From the NCBI RefSeq assembly GCF_019654915.1, contig NZ_BPET01000053.1, positions 1-43,934 on the forward strand: DNA of 43,934 bases. Direction: 5' to 3'. This DNA comes from Shewanella sp. MBTL60-007. GTDB taxonomy: Bacteria > Pseudomonadota > Gammaproteobacteria > Enterobacterales > Shewanellaceae. The notes below the pieces were generated by a model. The model saw only the letters and a program-made list of their open reading frames with translations. It was not told where the DNA came from and did no database searches. Below are positions 16,540 through 24,652 of this stretch, piece after piece. Each line of letters begins with the position of its first letter. Position 1 is the stretch's first letter. Position numbers and translations under genes: made by a program.

Positions 16540-17508
16540 ATGCAGATTGGACCCTATCGCCTGAAAAATCAGTTGATCGTGGCGCCAATGGCAGGTGTCA
16601 CAGACCAACCCTTTAGAAATCTCTGCTTACGTTATGGCGCGGCCTTAGCCGTATCGGAGATGCTTTCATCGAATCCTGAAGTTTGGGATACAGATAAAAG
16701 CCGCTTGCGTATGACACACGCAGGTGAAGACGGAATACGTTCGGTTCAGATTGCCGGTTCAGATCCAGAATTAATGGCGAATGCCGCTGTTGTCAACGTA
16801 CAACAAGGCGCACAGATCATTGATATCAATATGGGCTGTCCAGCAAAGAAAGTGAATAAGAAGCTAGCAGGCTCGGCCCTGCTGCAAGATCCTGCGCAGG
16901 TAGAAGCGATTCTACGGGCCGTGGTTGCAGCAGTTGATGTACCTGTGACGCTAAAAATTCGAACGGGATGGGCTCCAGAGCACAGGAATGGTGTTCATAT
17001 CGCCCAGATAGCAGAAGATTGCGGTATTGCCTCGTTGGCCGTTCACGGCCGCACTAGGCAGTGCATGTACAAAGGCGAAGCCGAGTACGACACAATTAAA
17101 GCGATTAAAAAACAGATCTCGATACCAGTTGTCGCAAATGGAGACATTTTAACCCCAGAGAAGGCACGTTTTGTGTTGGATTATACTGGTGTGGATGCCC
17201 TGATGATTGGAAGAGGAGCTCAAGGACGACCTTGGATATTTAGGGAAATCCAACATTACCTGGATACAGGTAATAAGCTAGCGCCCGTAGAGATGGATGA
17301 AAAGCGTCAAGTGATACTTGAACACCTAAAGCTGCTGTACAACTTGTATGGCGACTATAAGGGCATCCGCTTCGCAAGAAAGCATGTTGGCTGGTACTTA
17401 GACCAAGAAAATCAACGGGCTTTTCGAGGCGAGTTTAATCGACTCGAGACCGTTGAAGAACAATGTTCCATGGTGGAACGCTATTTTGATGAATTTGTTG
17501 CATATTAA
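16540..17508 (+). CDS. dusB: tRNA-dihydrouridine synthase B
   Basis: A 322-residue FMN-dependent TIM-barrel enzyme that reduces uridine in the tRNA D-loop. It shows the flavin-binding start VAPMAGVTDQPFR (residues 14-26). The catalytic cysteine C100 sits in NMGCPAKKVNKK, at the same number as in E. coli DusB. SLAVHGRTR and VVANGDILTP follow, then GVDALMIGRGAQGRPW and a C-terminal helical domain. The stop lies 17 bases before fis, so the two form the conserved dusB-fis operon. Confidence 0.97.
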   Translation: MQIGPYRLKNQLIVAPMAGVTDQPFRNLCLRYGAALAVSEMLSSNPEVWDTDKSRLRMTHAGEDGIRSVQIAGSDPELMANAAVVNVQQGAQIIDINMGCPAKKVNKKLAGSALLQDPAQVEAILRAVVAAVDVPVTLKIRTGWAPEHRNGVHIAQIAEDCGIASLAVHGRTRQCMYKGEAEYDTIKAIKKQISIPVVANGDILTPEKARFVLDYTGVDALMIGRGAQGRPWIFREIQHYLDTGNKLAPVEMDEKRQVILEHLKLLYNLYGDYKGIRFARKHVGWYLDQENQRAFRGEFNRLETVEEQCSMVERYFDEFVAY

Positions 17509-17525
17509 TAAAGAGCAGAATACGA

Positions 17526-17831
17526 ATGTTTGATCAGACTACTCACACTGAAGTTCACCCACTTACTGTTGGCAAAATCGAAACCGCAAGTGGCGCTATC
17601 AAGCCACAATTACTACGTGATGCGGTAAAGCGTGCTGTCACTAACTTTTTCGCTCAAATGGACGGGCAAGAAGCTGAAGAAGTATATGAAATGGTGTTAA
17701 GCGAAGTTGAAGCACCTCTGCTAGATATCATCATGCAACACACTCGTGGCAACCAAACTCGCGCTGCCAACATGCTAGGTATCAACCGTGGTACACTACG
17801 CAAGAAATTAAAGAAATACGGCATGAACTAA
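17526..17831 (+). CDS. fis: DNA-binding protein Fis
   Basis: A 101-residue nucleoid protein, three longer than E. coli Fis. The C-terminal half is nearly invariant, with HTRGNQTRAANMLGINRGTL as the helix-turn-helix and KKLKKYGMN as the end. The N-terminal arm (1-25) is divergent. It bends DNA, activates rRNA promoters and assists site-specific recombination. It is translated from an ATG 17 bases after dusB. It ends at a terminator whose sequence is duplicated beyond the neighbouring ATPase gene. Confidence 0.98.
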   Translation: MFDQTTHTEVHPLTVGKIETASGAIKPQLLRDAVKRAVTNFFAQMDGQEAEEVYEMVLSEVEAPLLDIIMQHTRGNQTRAANMLGINRGTLRKKLKKYGMN

Positions 17832-17835
17832 GACT

Positions 17836-17936
17836 AACGTCTTAACGTGTTGTATTAAAACGGGCTTTCCAGCAATGGGGAGCCCGTTTTGCTTTTATAT
17901 GTACCCTCATATGTCCCCTCGTTGTTTTGTTGCCCT
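17836..17936 (+). repeat. Direct repeat, copy 1 (contains the fis terminator)
   Basis: This block shares ordered matches with 19460-19573: AACGTCTTAAC, TGTTGTA, CGGGCTTTCCAG, CCCGTTTTGCTTTTATAT, CATATGTCCCCT and TGCCCT. The two copies flank the ATPase gene in the same orientation. Differences and a 15-base length difference in the middle show that the duplication is not recent. Confidence 0.88.
17857..17892 (+). terminator. Rho-independent terminator of dusB-fis
   Basis: The 10-bp stem AAAACGGGCT / AGCCCGTTTT has a 14-base loop and a T-rich tail, 25 bases beyond the fis stop. Confidence 0.88.
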
Positions 17937-18030
17937 AGCCCTTATCCCCTCTAAGTTTTCTCAATTTCACCTATAAAAAATATCATGTGAAAAACTCCGC
18001 ACTTGTAAGCGCTAAAAAAGTCACATCAAC

Positions 18031-18054
18031 ACACTTTTATGCGCATAAAGGTGT
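18031..18054. repeat. 24-bp palindrome 1 upstream of the ATPase gene
   Basis: The arms ACACTTTTATGC / GCATAAAGGTGT are symmetric about 18042/18043 with one mismatched pair. The inner core TTTATGCGCATAAA is a perfect palindrome. It resembles palindrome 2, whose centre lies 32 bp downstream. Confidence 0.85.
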
Positions 18055-18060
18055 AAATAC

Positions 18061-18089
18061 TTGCATTTTAATGCGCATTAAAGTGTAAT
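18061..18089 (+). promoter_or_regulatory. Promoter of the ATPase gene
   Basis: TTGCAT (18061-18066), a 17-bp spacer and TGTAAT (18084-18089) form a good sigma70 promoter about 30 bp ahead of the start codon. The spacer is filled by palindrome 2, so a protein bound there would compete with RNA polymerase. Confidence 0.6.
18063..18086. repeat. 24-bp palindrome 2, lying between -35 and -10
   Basis: The arms GCATTTTAATGC / GCATTAAAGTGT are symmetric about 18074/18075. The inner 16 bases (TTTAATGCGCATTAAA) are a perfect palindrome sharing the TGCGCA centre and the AAGTGT/AAGGTGT edge with palindrome 1. The position is that of a repressor operator. Confidence 0.85.
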
Positions 18090-18120
18090 TAAAATACGCG
18101 TTAATATTGGAATAATGGTC

Positions 18121-19443
18121 ATGCAAAGGTTACTACTCGATAAGCTACTACGGTGGAAAGACAAAAATGAGCGTAAACCCTTATTGATTGATGGCGCTCG
18201 CCAAACAGGTAAAACTTATCTGCTGCAAACTCTGCTAGGCGAAACATTTGAACAGGTTTTACGCATTGATTTTCTTGAGTCGCCCGAGATGGCTGAGGCT
18301 TTTGCTGAATCACTTAACCCTAGCGACGTTATTTCAAATATTGAGTTACTGACAGGAGAGGTTTTCAACCCAGAAACCCACTTGCTAATTTTAGATGAAA
18401 TCGGCGAATGCCCTCGCGCCGTTACAGCGCTAAAATACTTTGCAGAAAAAGCACCGCATATGTTCGTTGCTGCTAGTGGCTCAAATATCGGCTTACTTAA
18501 TACTTTCCCCGTGGGTAAAGTCGAGCAACATAACCTTCGACCACTGACCTTTCATGAGTTCTTAATCGCCTCTAATGAAGCACCACTGATTAAAGCGTTT
18601 GAAGCACAAGCGAGTGCATCGGCCGCCCACACTAAACTCTTCGACAAACTCACCGACTACTATTTTACAGGCGGTATGCCTGAGGCCGTTAGCACTTGGT
18701 TTGCAATGGCTGACAACAGCATTTTGAAGCGTGTTGAGGCGGTGACAGATATCCAAGCAGATTTGATTTCGGGCTATCAACGAGACTTTGGCAAGTACTC
18801 AGGCAAAGTTGATACTGGACTCATTGAGGCGGTATTTAATAATGTGCCTTCTCAGTTATCTGCCGTAATAGACGAATCAGTAAAACGCTTTAAGTTTAAA
18901 GGCGTCCATGAGCGAAAATCTCGCTATAGTGAACTAGAAAGTGCCATTACTTGGCTAGATAAATGTCGATTAGTATTGAAAAACTACCCTATAGAGGGCG
19001 CACCTAAAAGTCCATTAGCGGCTTATAAGAAAGACAATATGGTTAAACTCTTTATGTTTGATGTCGGGCTGCTCAATCACATGCTTGGCGTTAGTTATAA
19101 AGAGGTGAAGCAACAAGGCTATGAATATAAGGGCTATGTTGCCGAAAACTTTGTTCAACAGGAGTTCGCTGCTCAAGGTATCGATCCGACATATTCATGG
19201 GGTGATGCGCGAGCTGAAATAGAGTTTATTATCGCTGATGATGAAGGCCGCATAGTGCCTATTGAGGTAAAAAGCGGTAAACGCACTAGAGCTAGGTCAC
19301 TGGAGTCCTATATCAACAAGTGTCAGCCACATAAAACGATTAAGTTAACCGGAACTCAGAGCTCCCCAGCGACTGAGCAAGTTAATCTAGTCATCCCTCT
19401 TTATTTTGCAGAGTTTGCTGTGAACAAACAGCTAAAGAGTTAA
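18121..19443 (+). CDS. AAA-family ATPase with C-terminal DUF4143 / PD-(D/E)XK-like domain
   Basis: A protein of about 440 residues. Walker A is GARQTGKT (25-32) and Walker B is LLILDEIGE (about 88-96). A sensor-like AASGSNIG precedes the family signature NLRPLTFHEFL. The C-terminal part has AEIEFII...PIEVKSGK, like the nuclease-fold end of DUF4143 proteins. The ATG at 18121 is preferred because GGA lies nine bases before it; the ATG at 18115 is too close. The family is widespread, often horizontally spread, and its function is unsettled. It stands alone between two copies of the fis terminator region, with operator-like palindromes over its promoter. Confidence 0.87.
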   Translation: MQRLLLDKLLRWKDKNERKPLLIDGARQTGKTYLLQTLLGETFEQVLRIDFLESPEMAEAFAESLNPSDVISNIELLTGEVFNPETHLLILDEIGECPRAVTALKYFAEKAPHMFVAASGSNIGLLNTFPVGKVEQHNLRPLTFHEFLIASNEAPLIKAFEAQASASAAHTKLFDKLTDYYFTGGMPEAVSTWFAMADNSILKRVEAVTDIQADLISGYQRDFGKYSGKVDTGLIEAVFNNVPSQLSAVIDESVKRFKFKGVHERKSRYSELESAITWLDKCRLVLKNYPIEGAPKSPLAAYKKDNMVKLFMFDVGLLNHMLGVSYKEVKQQGYEYKGYVAENFVQQEFAAQGIDPTYSWGDARAEIEFIIADDEGRIVPIEVKSGKRTRARSLESYINKCQPHKTIKLTGTQSSPATEQVNLVIPLYFAEFAVNKQLKS

Positions 19444-19459
19444 AGAGATTAGCTAGGAA

Positions 19460-19573
19460 CAACGTCTTAACCTGTTGTACTTTTTATCATTAAGAAGCGG
19501 GCTTTCCAGAAATGTAAGGCCCGTTTTGCTTTTATATATCCCCCCATATGTCCCCTGGTTGGTCTAATGCCCT
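19460..19573 (+). repeat. Direct repeat, copy 2 (duplicated fis terminator region)
   Basis: This is the second, more diverged copy of 17836-17936, in the same orientation and placed just after the ATPase stop. It shares the 5' AACGTCTTAAC block and the 3' CATATGTCCCCT block in the same order, with extra bases between TGTTGTA and the hairpin. Confidence 0.88.
19498..19530 (+). terminator. Terminator after the ATPase gene (copy of the fis terminator)
   Basis: The stem CGGGC / GCCCG is followed by TTTTGCTTTT. It is weaker than the fis copy because the extended stem has a bulged G. Confidence 0.65.
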
Positions 19574-19861
19574 TGCTCAATTCATATTCCCTTCTTTTGT
19601 AAATCAATCAAATAAACCTGCAACAAACTAATGCTTTCAGCTTCGGCTAATTTTCACCTTGTAGACTCGCAAACCATGTGACAATTTCTAACAAGTTTTA
19701 ACTTAGTTGTTAACGCTAAAAGTGATAAATTTCACGACCCACTGGCGATAACCCAATCCAGTGCGACTAAATCAATAACGATAAATACCAATACAACAAA
19801 AAGAAGCTGCGGCCCGCTTGGCAAAGCCTGCACGCAGAACTAAATCCCGATAGAGGACATT
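19574..19861 (+). promoter_or_regulatory. Upstream region of the M17 aminopeptidase gene
   Basis: No gene is visible here. At 19721-19736, AGTGA-N6-TCACG matches the CRP core at 8 of 10 positions. An inverted repeat CACTGG / CCAGTG (19740-19763) follows. The start codon has a good GAGGACATT ribosome site. Confidence 0.4.
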
Positions 19862-21394
19862 ATGCTAACCAAGAAAACCCTACTAAGTAGTGCATTAAGC
19901 CTAGGTCTATTAACCAGTTACTCAGCAAATGCTGAAACTTTTAATTTTGTTGAAAAGCAAGCGGATAACATCGACACCTTAGTGGTCTTTCAAGCTGGCG
20001 AAAATGCGTCAAGTGCACTAACTCAATTAGACAAACAGTCAAAACAGCAAATTAGCAATGCCTTAGCCTTGCAGGAATTTACAGGCGAAAAGAAGCAAAT
20101 CGTTGAGATTTTAATGCCTAATGGCATTGATGCTAAGCGCCTTGTGGTTATCGGTGTCGGCGAGCAAGCAGAGTTAACTCCGGGTGAAGTAAATAAGCTT
20201 GGCGCAGAAATCACCGCCCACTTCAACGGTATTAAAGTCAAAGACATTCAAGTATTAACCGATGGCATTAGCGATGCCACCAGCAACGCCAGCTTTGCCG
20301 CAGAGCTTGCTCACGGCATTAACCTACGCGCTTACAAGTTCGATAAGTATTTTTCAGAGAAAAAGCCTGCCGAAAAGAACTACATCATCGCAGTCGACGA
20401 AGCGAAAGACACTGACAAGCTCTACACTCAGCTAGCAGCGATTGAACAAGGAGTGTTCCTTGCCCGTGACTTAACCTCTGAAACACCAACCGAAATGACG
20501 CCAGTAGACTTTGCTAAAGCAGCAAAAGAACTAAAAAAGTTGGGCGTAAAGGTAACTGTGCTTGAGCCGAAGAAAATAGCTAAGCTAGGCATGGGCGCAC
20601 TGCATGCTGTGGGCCGCGGCTCAGAAGAAGGTGCTCGACTTGTTGTTGCCCACTGGGAAGGTAATGACGACGCCCCTATCGCGCTTGTGGGTAAAGGTAT
20701 CACGTTCGACTCTGGTGGTTACAACATTAAAGCATCTGGCGACTCTATCTCGCGTATGAAGTCTGATATGGCTGGTGCCGCTGCAGTACTGGGTGCAGTT
20801 AAGGCTATGGCACTACAAAAAGCTGATGTAAACGTAGTCGCTGTGATGCCAATGGCGGCTAACATGGTATCTGAAACCGCACTAGCTCCAGGCGATGTAT
20901 TGATGACAGCCGAAGGCTTAAGCGTTGAGGTACTCAACACCGACGCAGAAGGTCGCCTTATCTTAGCCGATGGCATGTGGTACGCCCGTGAATTCTACAA
21001 GCCACAAGTGATGGTTGACGTTGCCACACTGACGGGATCTAAAGTGCGCGCTTTAGGTAAACGCTATACGGCTGTTATCAGTGACCATGACACTTTAGTC
21101 GATGAGCTTAGTTTCTCGGGCCAAGCTGTGGATGAGAAGCTATGGCGCTTACCTCTTGCCTATGAAGACTTACTCAAGAGCCCTATCGCCGATCTTAAAA
21201 ACGCTGGCTTTGGTGGCCCAGGAGCAACAACAGCTGCTGCATTCTTAAAGCAATTTAGCGGTGATACCAAGTGGGCGCATCTGGACATTGCAGGCAGTGC
21301 ATTAGCCGCAAAAGACAAAGGTGTAACTCCTGCTGGCGGTACTGGCCACGGCGTACGTTTGCTAAGCCACTGGATCATGACTCAAAGCAAGTAA
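19862..21394 (+). CDS. Exported M17 (leucyl) aminopeptidase family protein
   Basis: A 510-residue protein with an evident signal peptide (about 1-24, ending SANA), unlike cytoplasmic PepA. The catalytic domain keeps the two-metal centre. K278 and D283 lie in GKGITFDSGGYNIK, and an aspartate lies in MKSDMAGAAAVLGAV. The signature NTDAEGRL (359-366) supplies further ligands. It probably cleaves N-terminal residues from peptides in the periplasm. It is a single gene with an own ribosome site and a strong terminator. The alternative is an M17 protein with another peptide preference. Confidence 0.9.
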   Translation: MLTKKTLLSSALSLGLLTSYSANAETFNFVEKQADNIDTLVVFQAGENASSALTQLDKQSKQQISNALALQEFTGEKKQIVEILMPNGIDAKRLVVIGVGEQAELTPGEVNKLGAEITAHFNGIKVKDIQVLTDGISDATSNASFAAELAHGINLRAYKFDKYFSEKKPAEKNYIIAVDEAKDTDKLYTQLAAIEQGVFLARDLTSETPTEMTPVDFAKAAKELKKLGVKVTVLEPKKIAKLGMGALHAVGRGSEEGARLVVAHWEGNDDAPIALVGKGITFDSGGYNIKASGDSISRMKSDMAGAAAVLGAVKAMALQKADVNVVAVMPMAANMVSETALAPGDVLMTAEGLSVEVLNTDAEGRLILADGMWYAREFYKPQVMVDVATLTGSKVRALGKRYTAVISDHDTLVDELSFSGQAVDEKLWRLPLAYEDLLKSPIADLKNAGFGGPGATTAAAFLKQFSGDTKWAHLDIAGSALAAKDKGVTPAGGTGHGVRLLSHWIMTQSK

Positions 21395-21427
21395 GCTGTA
21401 GTTCTTATCGATTACGACTGCTCATAC

Positions 21428-21456
21428 AAAAAGCCCTGCAATTGCAGGGCTTTTTT
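21428..21456. terminator. Bidirectional Rho-independent terminator
   Basis: A perfect palindrome (AAAGCCCTGCAA / TTGCAGGGCTTT) with an A-run before and T-run after. It lies between the aminopeptidase gene and the convergent efflux operon. Confidence 0.9.
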
Positions 21457-21487
21457 ATGTCAGGCTTAACGTATTAGGCTCAACCAA

Positions 21488-24400
21488 TTAAGTTAGACTA
21501 GCTTCCACTTGCTCGTTACTCACCTGCTTGGTCTCACGACTTTGATGCGCCATACGATAAAGAATGGGGAGAACAAATAGCGTCAGTATCGTCGATGAGA
21601 TAATACCGCCAATCACCACTGTGGCAATTGGACGCTGCACTTCTGCGCCGGTACCAATATTCAGTGCCATCGGCACAAAACCTAGACCTGCTACTAAGGC
21701 TGTCATCAATACAGGGCGCAGTCTGATGAGCGCACCATCGATAATTGCGGTCATCAGCTCACCTTTCTCTTGATAAAGCTGACGAATAAAGCTCAGCAGC
21801 ACTAAGCCATTCAGCACTGCCACACCAGAGAGCGCAATAAAGCCCACCCCGGCTGAAATCGACAGTGGCATATCTCGGATCCACAGTGAAATCACCCCGC
21901 CAGTCAGCGCTAATGGAATACCTGTAAAGATAATTAAAGCATCTTTGACAGAACTAAAAGCCATGACTAGCAAACCTAGAATAAGCGCCAGCGTTAATGG
22001 CACCACAATCGATAAGCGCTGACTTGCCGATTCAAGTTGCTCAAAGGTACCACCATATTCAAGCCAGTAACCCGCAGGCATATCCACCTGTGCAGCAATT
22101 TGCTGTTTAGCCTCACTGACAAAGGTACCTAAATCACGACCACGGACGTTAGCGGTCACCACTATGCGGCGCTTACCGTTTTCGCGACCGATCTGATTAG
22201 GTGACGGTGCAATATCCAGTGTTGCCACTTCTGATAGCGGCACATACTCGCCGGATGGCAACACGATTGGCAGCTCATGCAAGTGCTCAACATCTTGACG
22301 GATAGCTTCTGGTAAACGCACGACCATTTTAAAGCGGCGATCGCCCTCAAAGATAATGCCGGCTTGTTCACCGCCAATTGCCGTTGCGACAAAGTCTTGT
22401 AACTGATCGACGCTTAAGCCAAAGCGAGCCAACGCCATGCGATCAGGTTGGATCGTGAGCATTGGTAATCCCGTAACTTGCTCAACTTGCAGATCGGCAA
22501 CCCCATCGATCTTCTCTAGTACTTCATGGATAGCATTGGCAGAAGCTAACAACTGATCGAGATCATCACCCACAACCTTAATACCCAGATCGGCACGCAC
22601 ACCTGAGATCAGTTCATTAAAGCGCATCTCAATTGGCTGTGTCAGCTCAAAGTTATTACCCGGCTGACCTGATACAGCGTCAACAATATCTGCCGCTAGC
22701 GCATCGTGACTCATCTTAGGGTTAGGCCACTCATTACGCGGCTTTAGCATAATAAAAGTGTCTGCAATGTTTGGCGGCATAGGATCGTTAGCCACTTCTG
22801 GCGTACCGATCTTAGAGAACACATTTAGCACCTGTGGGAAATGTTTAATGCGATCTTCTAACTGCATCTGCATATCTACCGATTGCTCAAGACCTGTACC
22901 CGGAATACGGATCGCTTGCAGCAAGATATCTTCTTCATTGAGCTGCGGGATAAACTCAGATCCTAGCGTCGTTGCCAACCAGATAGAGAAGCCCACTAAC
23001 GCCATAGCCGCGCCGAGTACCAACCAACGCAGTTTCATCGCTGCAATGAGTAACGGCTTATAAACTGATTTAGTGGCGGTAATAACGCGGCTCTCTTTTT
23101 CAGTCACTTTACCTGTCATAAACAAGGCTACAGCAGCTGGTACTAGCGTTAACGAAATAACTAAGGCTGCAAGCAGAGCCATCACTACGGTTGCTGCCAT
23201 AGGGTGGAACATCTTGCCTTCAACGCCCGTTAAGCTAAATAGCGGAATGTAAACTACGGTAATGATCAGCACACCAAATAGGCTTGGGCGGATCACCTCG
23301 TTAGTCGCTTCAAACACCAGTTGCAGACGCTGCTTACGAGGAAGCACCTGCCCACCATTTTGCACCTGTGCCTGACCTAATCTACGAATAGCGTTTTCAA
23401 CAATAATTACCGCACCATCTACGATCAGACCAAAATCGAGTGCACCAAGGCTCATCAGGTTAGCCGAAACACCGGCTTGCACCATACCTGTCATAGTGGC
23501 GAGCATCGCTAACGGAATAACTGCTGCGGTGATAAGTGCGGCTCGTGCGTTACCCAATAGAATAAACAACACCACAATAACTAGTAGTGCACCTTCAACT
23601 AAGTTTTTCTGTACCGTATATACTGCTTTATCAACCAAAGTGATGCGATCGTACACAGCTTCTACTTTTATGCCATCAGGCAATGACGCTTTAATATCTT
23701 CAAGTTTAGCGGCAACCGCCAGCGACACCTGACGTGAGTTTTCGCCTACCAGCATCATGGCACTACCCAGTACAGTTTCTTTACCGTCACGGGTTGCCGC
23801 GCCTGTTCGCAGCGCCTTACCTATACCTACGTTGGCTACATCACTAATAAAAACAGGCGCGCTATCAATATGCTTAATAACCACTTGCTCAATGTCGCTA
23901 ATGGTCTTGAGCTGAGCAGCCGAGCGAACTGTTAGCTGTTGCCCTTCTCGCTCAATAAAGCCTGCACCACGATTATTGTTGCTGGTTTGCAAAGCCAACT
24001 TGATATCGACCAAAGATACACCGTATTGCAACATGCTCGTTGGTAATGGCGTGATATGGTATTCCTTATCATAGCCACCAATCGTATTGATCTCGGTAAC
24101 ACCCAGCACTTGAGCTAACTGCGGTTTAATGATCCAATCTTGGATCTCTCTAAGCGCCGTTGCATCAAACGCACTACCATCAGCTTGTTTCGCATCCGGC
24201 AGCGCTTCAATGGTGTACATGTAGATCTCACCTAGACCAGTAGAGATCGGTCCCATCTCCGGCTCGATATCACTGGGTAACTTGCCCTTGATCGCGTTTA
24301 AACGCTCATTGATCAAGTTACGGGCAAAATACAGATCTGTACCCTCATCAAACACCACTGTTACTTGCGATAACCCATAACGCGATAGTGATCGAGTATA

Positions 24401-24640
24401 AGAAAGCTTAGGGATCCCCATTAACGCGTTTTCGATCGGGTAAGTAATTCGCTGTTCGGTTTCTAGCGGTGAATATCCCTCAGCGCGAGTACTAATTTGT
24501 ACCTGCACGTTAGTAATATCTGGAACTGCATCAATTGGCAGTTTTTGATAGCTCCATAGCCCTACTGCGACTAGCAGCATGGCAAGGAACATCATCATCC
24601 AGCGTCTATTTATCGAGAGACGCAATATAGATTCAATCAT
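21488..24640 (-). CDS. czcA: Heavy-metal efflux RND pump, CzcA type
   Basis: A 1050-residue inner-membrane RND transporter of the HME class, with N-terminal helix, two large periplasmic loops and twelve membrane segments. The proton-relay segment in helix 4 reads DFGLIVDGAVIIVEN. It places D402, D408 and E415 at the same numbers as described for Cupriavidus CzcA. This is the divalent-cation signature (Zn, Co, Cd, possibly Ni) rather than the Cu/Ag CusA signature. It pumps metal from periplasm or cytoplasm through a three-part complex with the next two genes. It is separated from the adaptor gene by 12 bases. Confidence 0.92.
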   Translation of the reverse strand: MIESILRLSINRRWMMMFLAMLLVAVGLWSYQKLPIDAVPDITNVQVQISTRAEGYSPLETEQRITYPIENALMGIPKLSYTRSLSRYGLSQVTVVFDEGTDLYFARNLINERLNAIKGKLPSDIEPEMGPISTGLGEIYMYTIEALPDAKQADGSAFDATALREIQDWIIKPQLAQVLGVTEINTIGGYDKEYHITPLPTSMLQYGVSLVDIKLALQTSNNNRGAGFIEREGQQLTVRSAAQLKTISDIEQVVIKHIDSAPVFISDVANVGIGKALRTGAATRDGKETVLGSAMMLVGENSRQVSLAVAAKLEDIKASLPDGIKVEAVYDRITLVDKAVYTVQKNLVEGALLVIVVLFILLGNARAALITAAVIPLAMLATMTGMVQAGVSANLMSLGALDFGLIVDGAVIIVENAIRRLGQAQVQNGGQVLPRKQRLQLVFEATNEVIRPSLFGVLIITVVYIPLFSLTGVEGKMFHPMAATVVMALLAALVISLTLVPAAVALFMTGKVTEKESRVITATKSVYKPLLIAAMKLRWLVLGAAMALVGFSIWLATTLGSEFIPQLNEEDILLQAIRIPGTGLEQSVDMQMQLEDRIKHFPQVLNVFSKIGTPEVANDPMPPNIADTFIMLKPRNEWPNPKMSHDALAADIVDAVSGQPGNNFELTQPIEMRFNELISGVRADLGIKVVGDDLDQLLASANAIHEVLEKIDGVADLQVEQVTGLPMLTIQPDRMALARFGLSVDQLQDFVATAIGGEQAGIIFEGDRRFKMVVRLPEAIRQDVEHLHELPIVLPSGEYVPLSEVATLDIAPSPNQIGRENGKRRIVVTANVRGRDLGTFVSEAKQQIAAQVDMPAGYWLEYGGTFEQLESASQRLSIVVPLTLALILGLLVMAFSSVKDALIIFTGIPLALTGGVISLWIRDMPLSISAGVGFIALSGVAVLNGLVLLSFIRQLYQEKGELMTAIIDGALIRLRPVLMTALVAGLGFVPMALNIGTGAEVQRPIATVVIGGIISSTILTLFVLPILYRMAHQSRETKQVSNEQVEASLT

Positions 24641-24652
24641 TGTCGTCTCCTT

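Noticed and set aside
17836..19573. Integrative element with att sites at fis
   Set aside because: Repeats flank a single gene, but no recombinase is present and the copies are diverged and long, unlike attL/attR; kept as a duplication, not called an integrative element.
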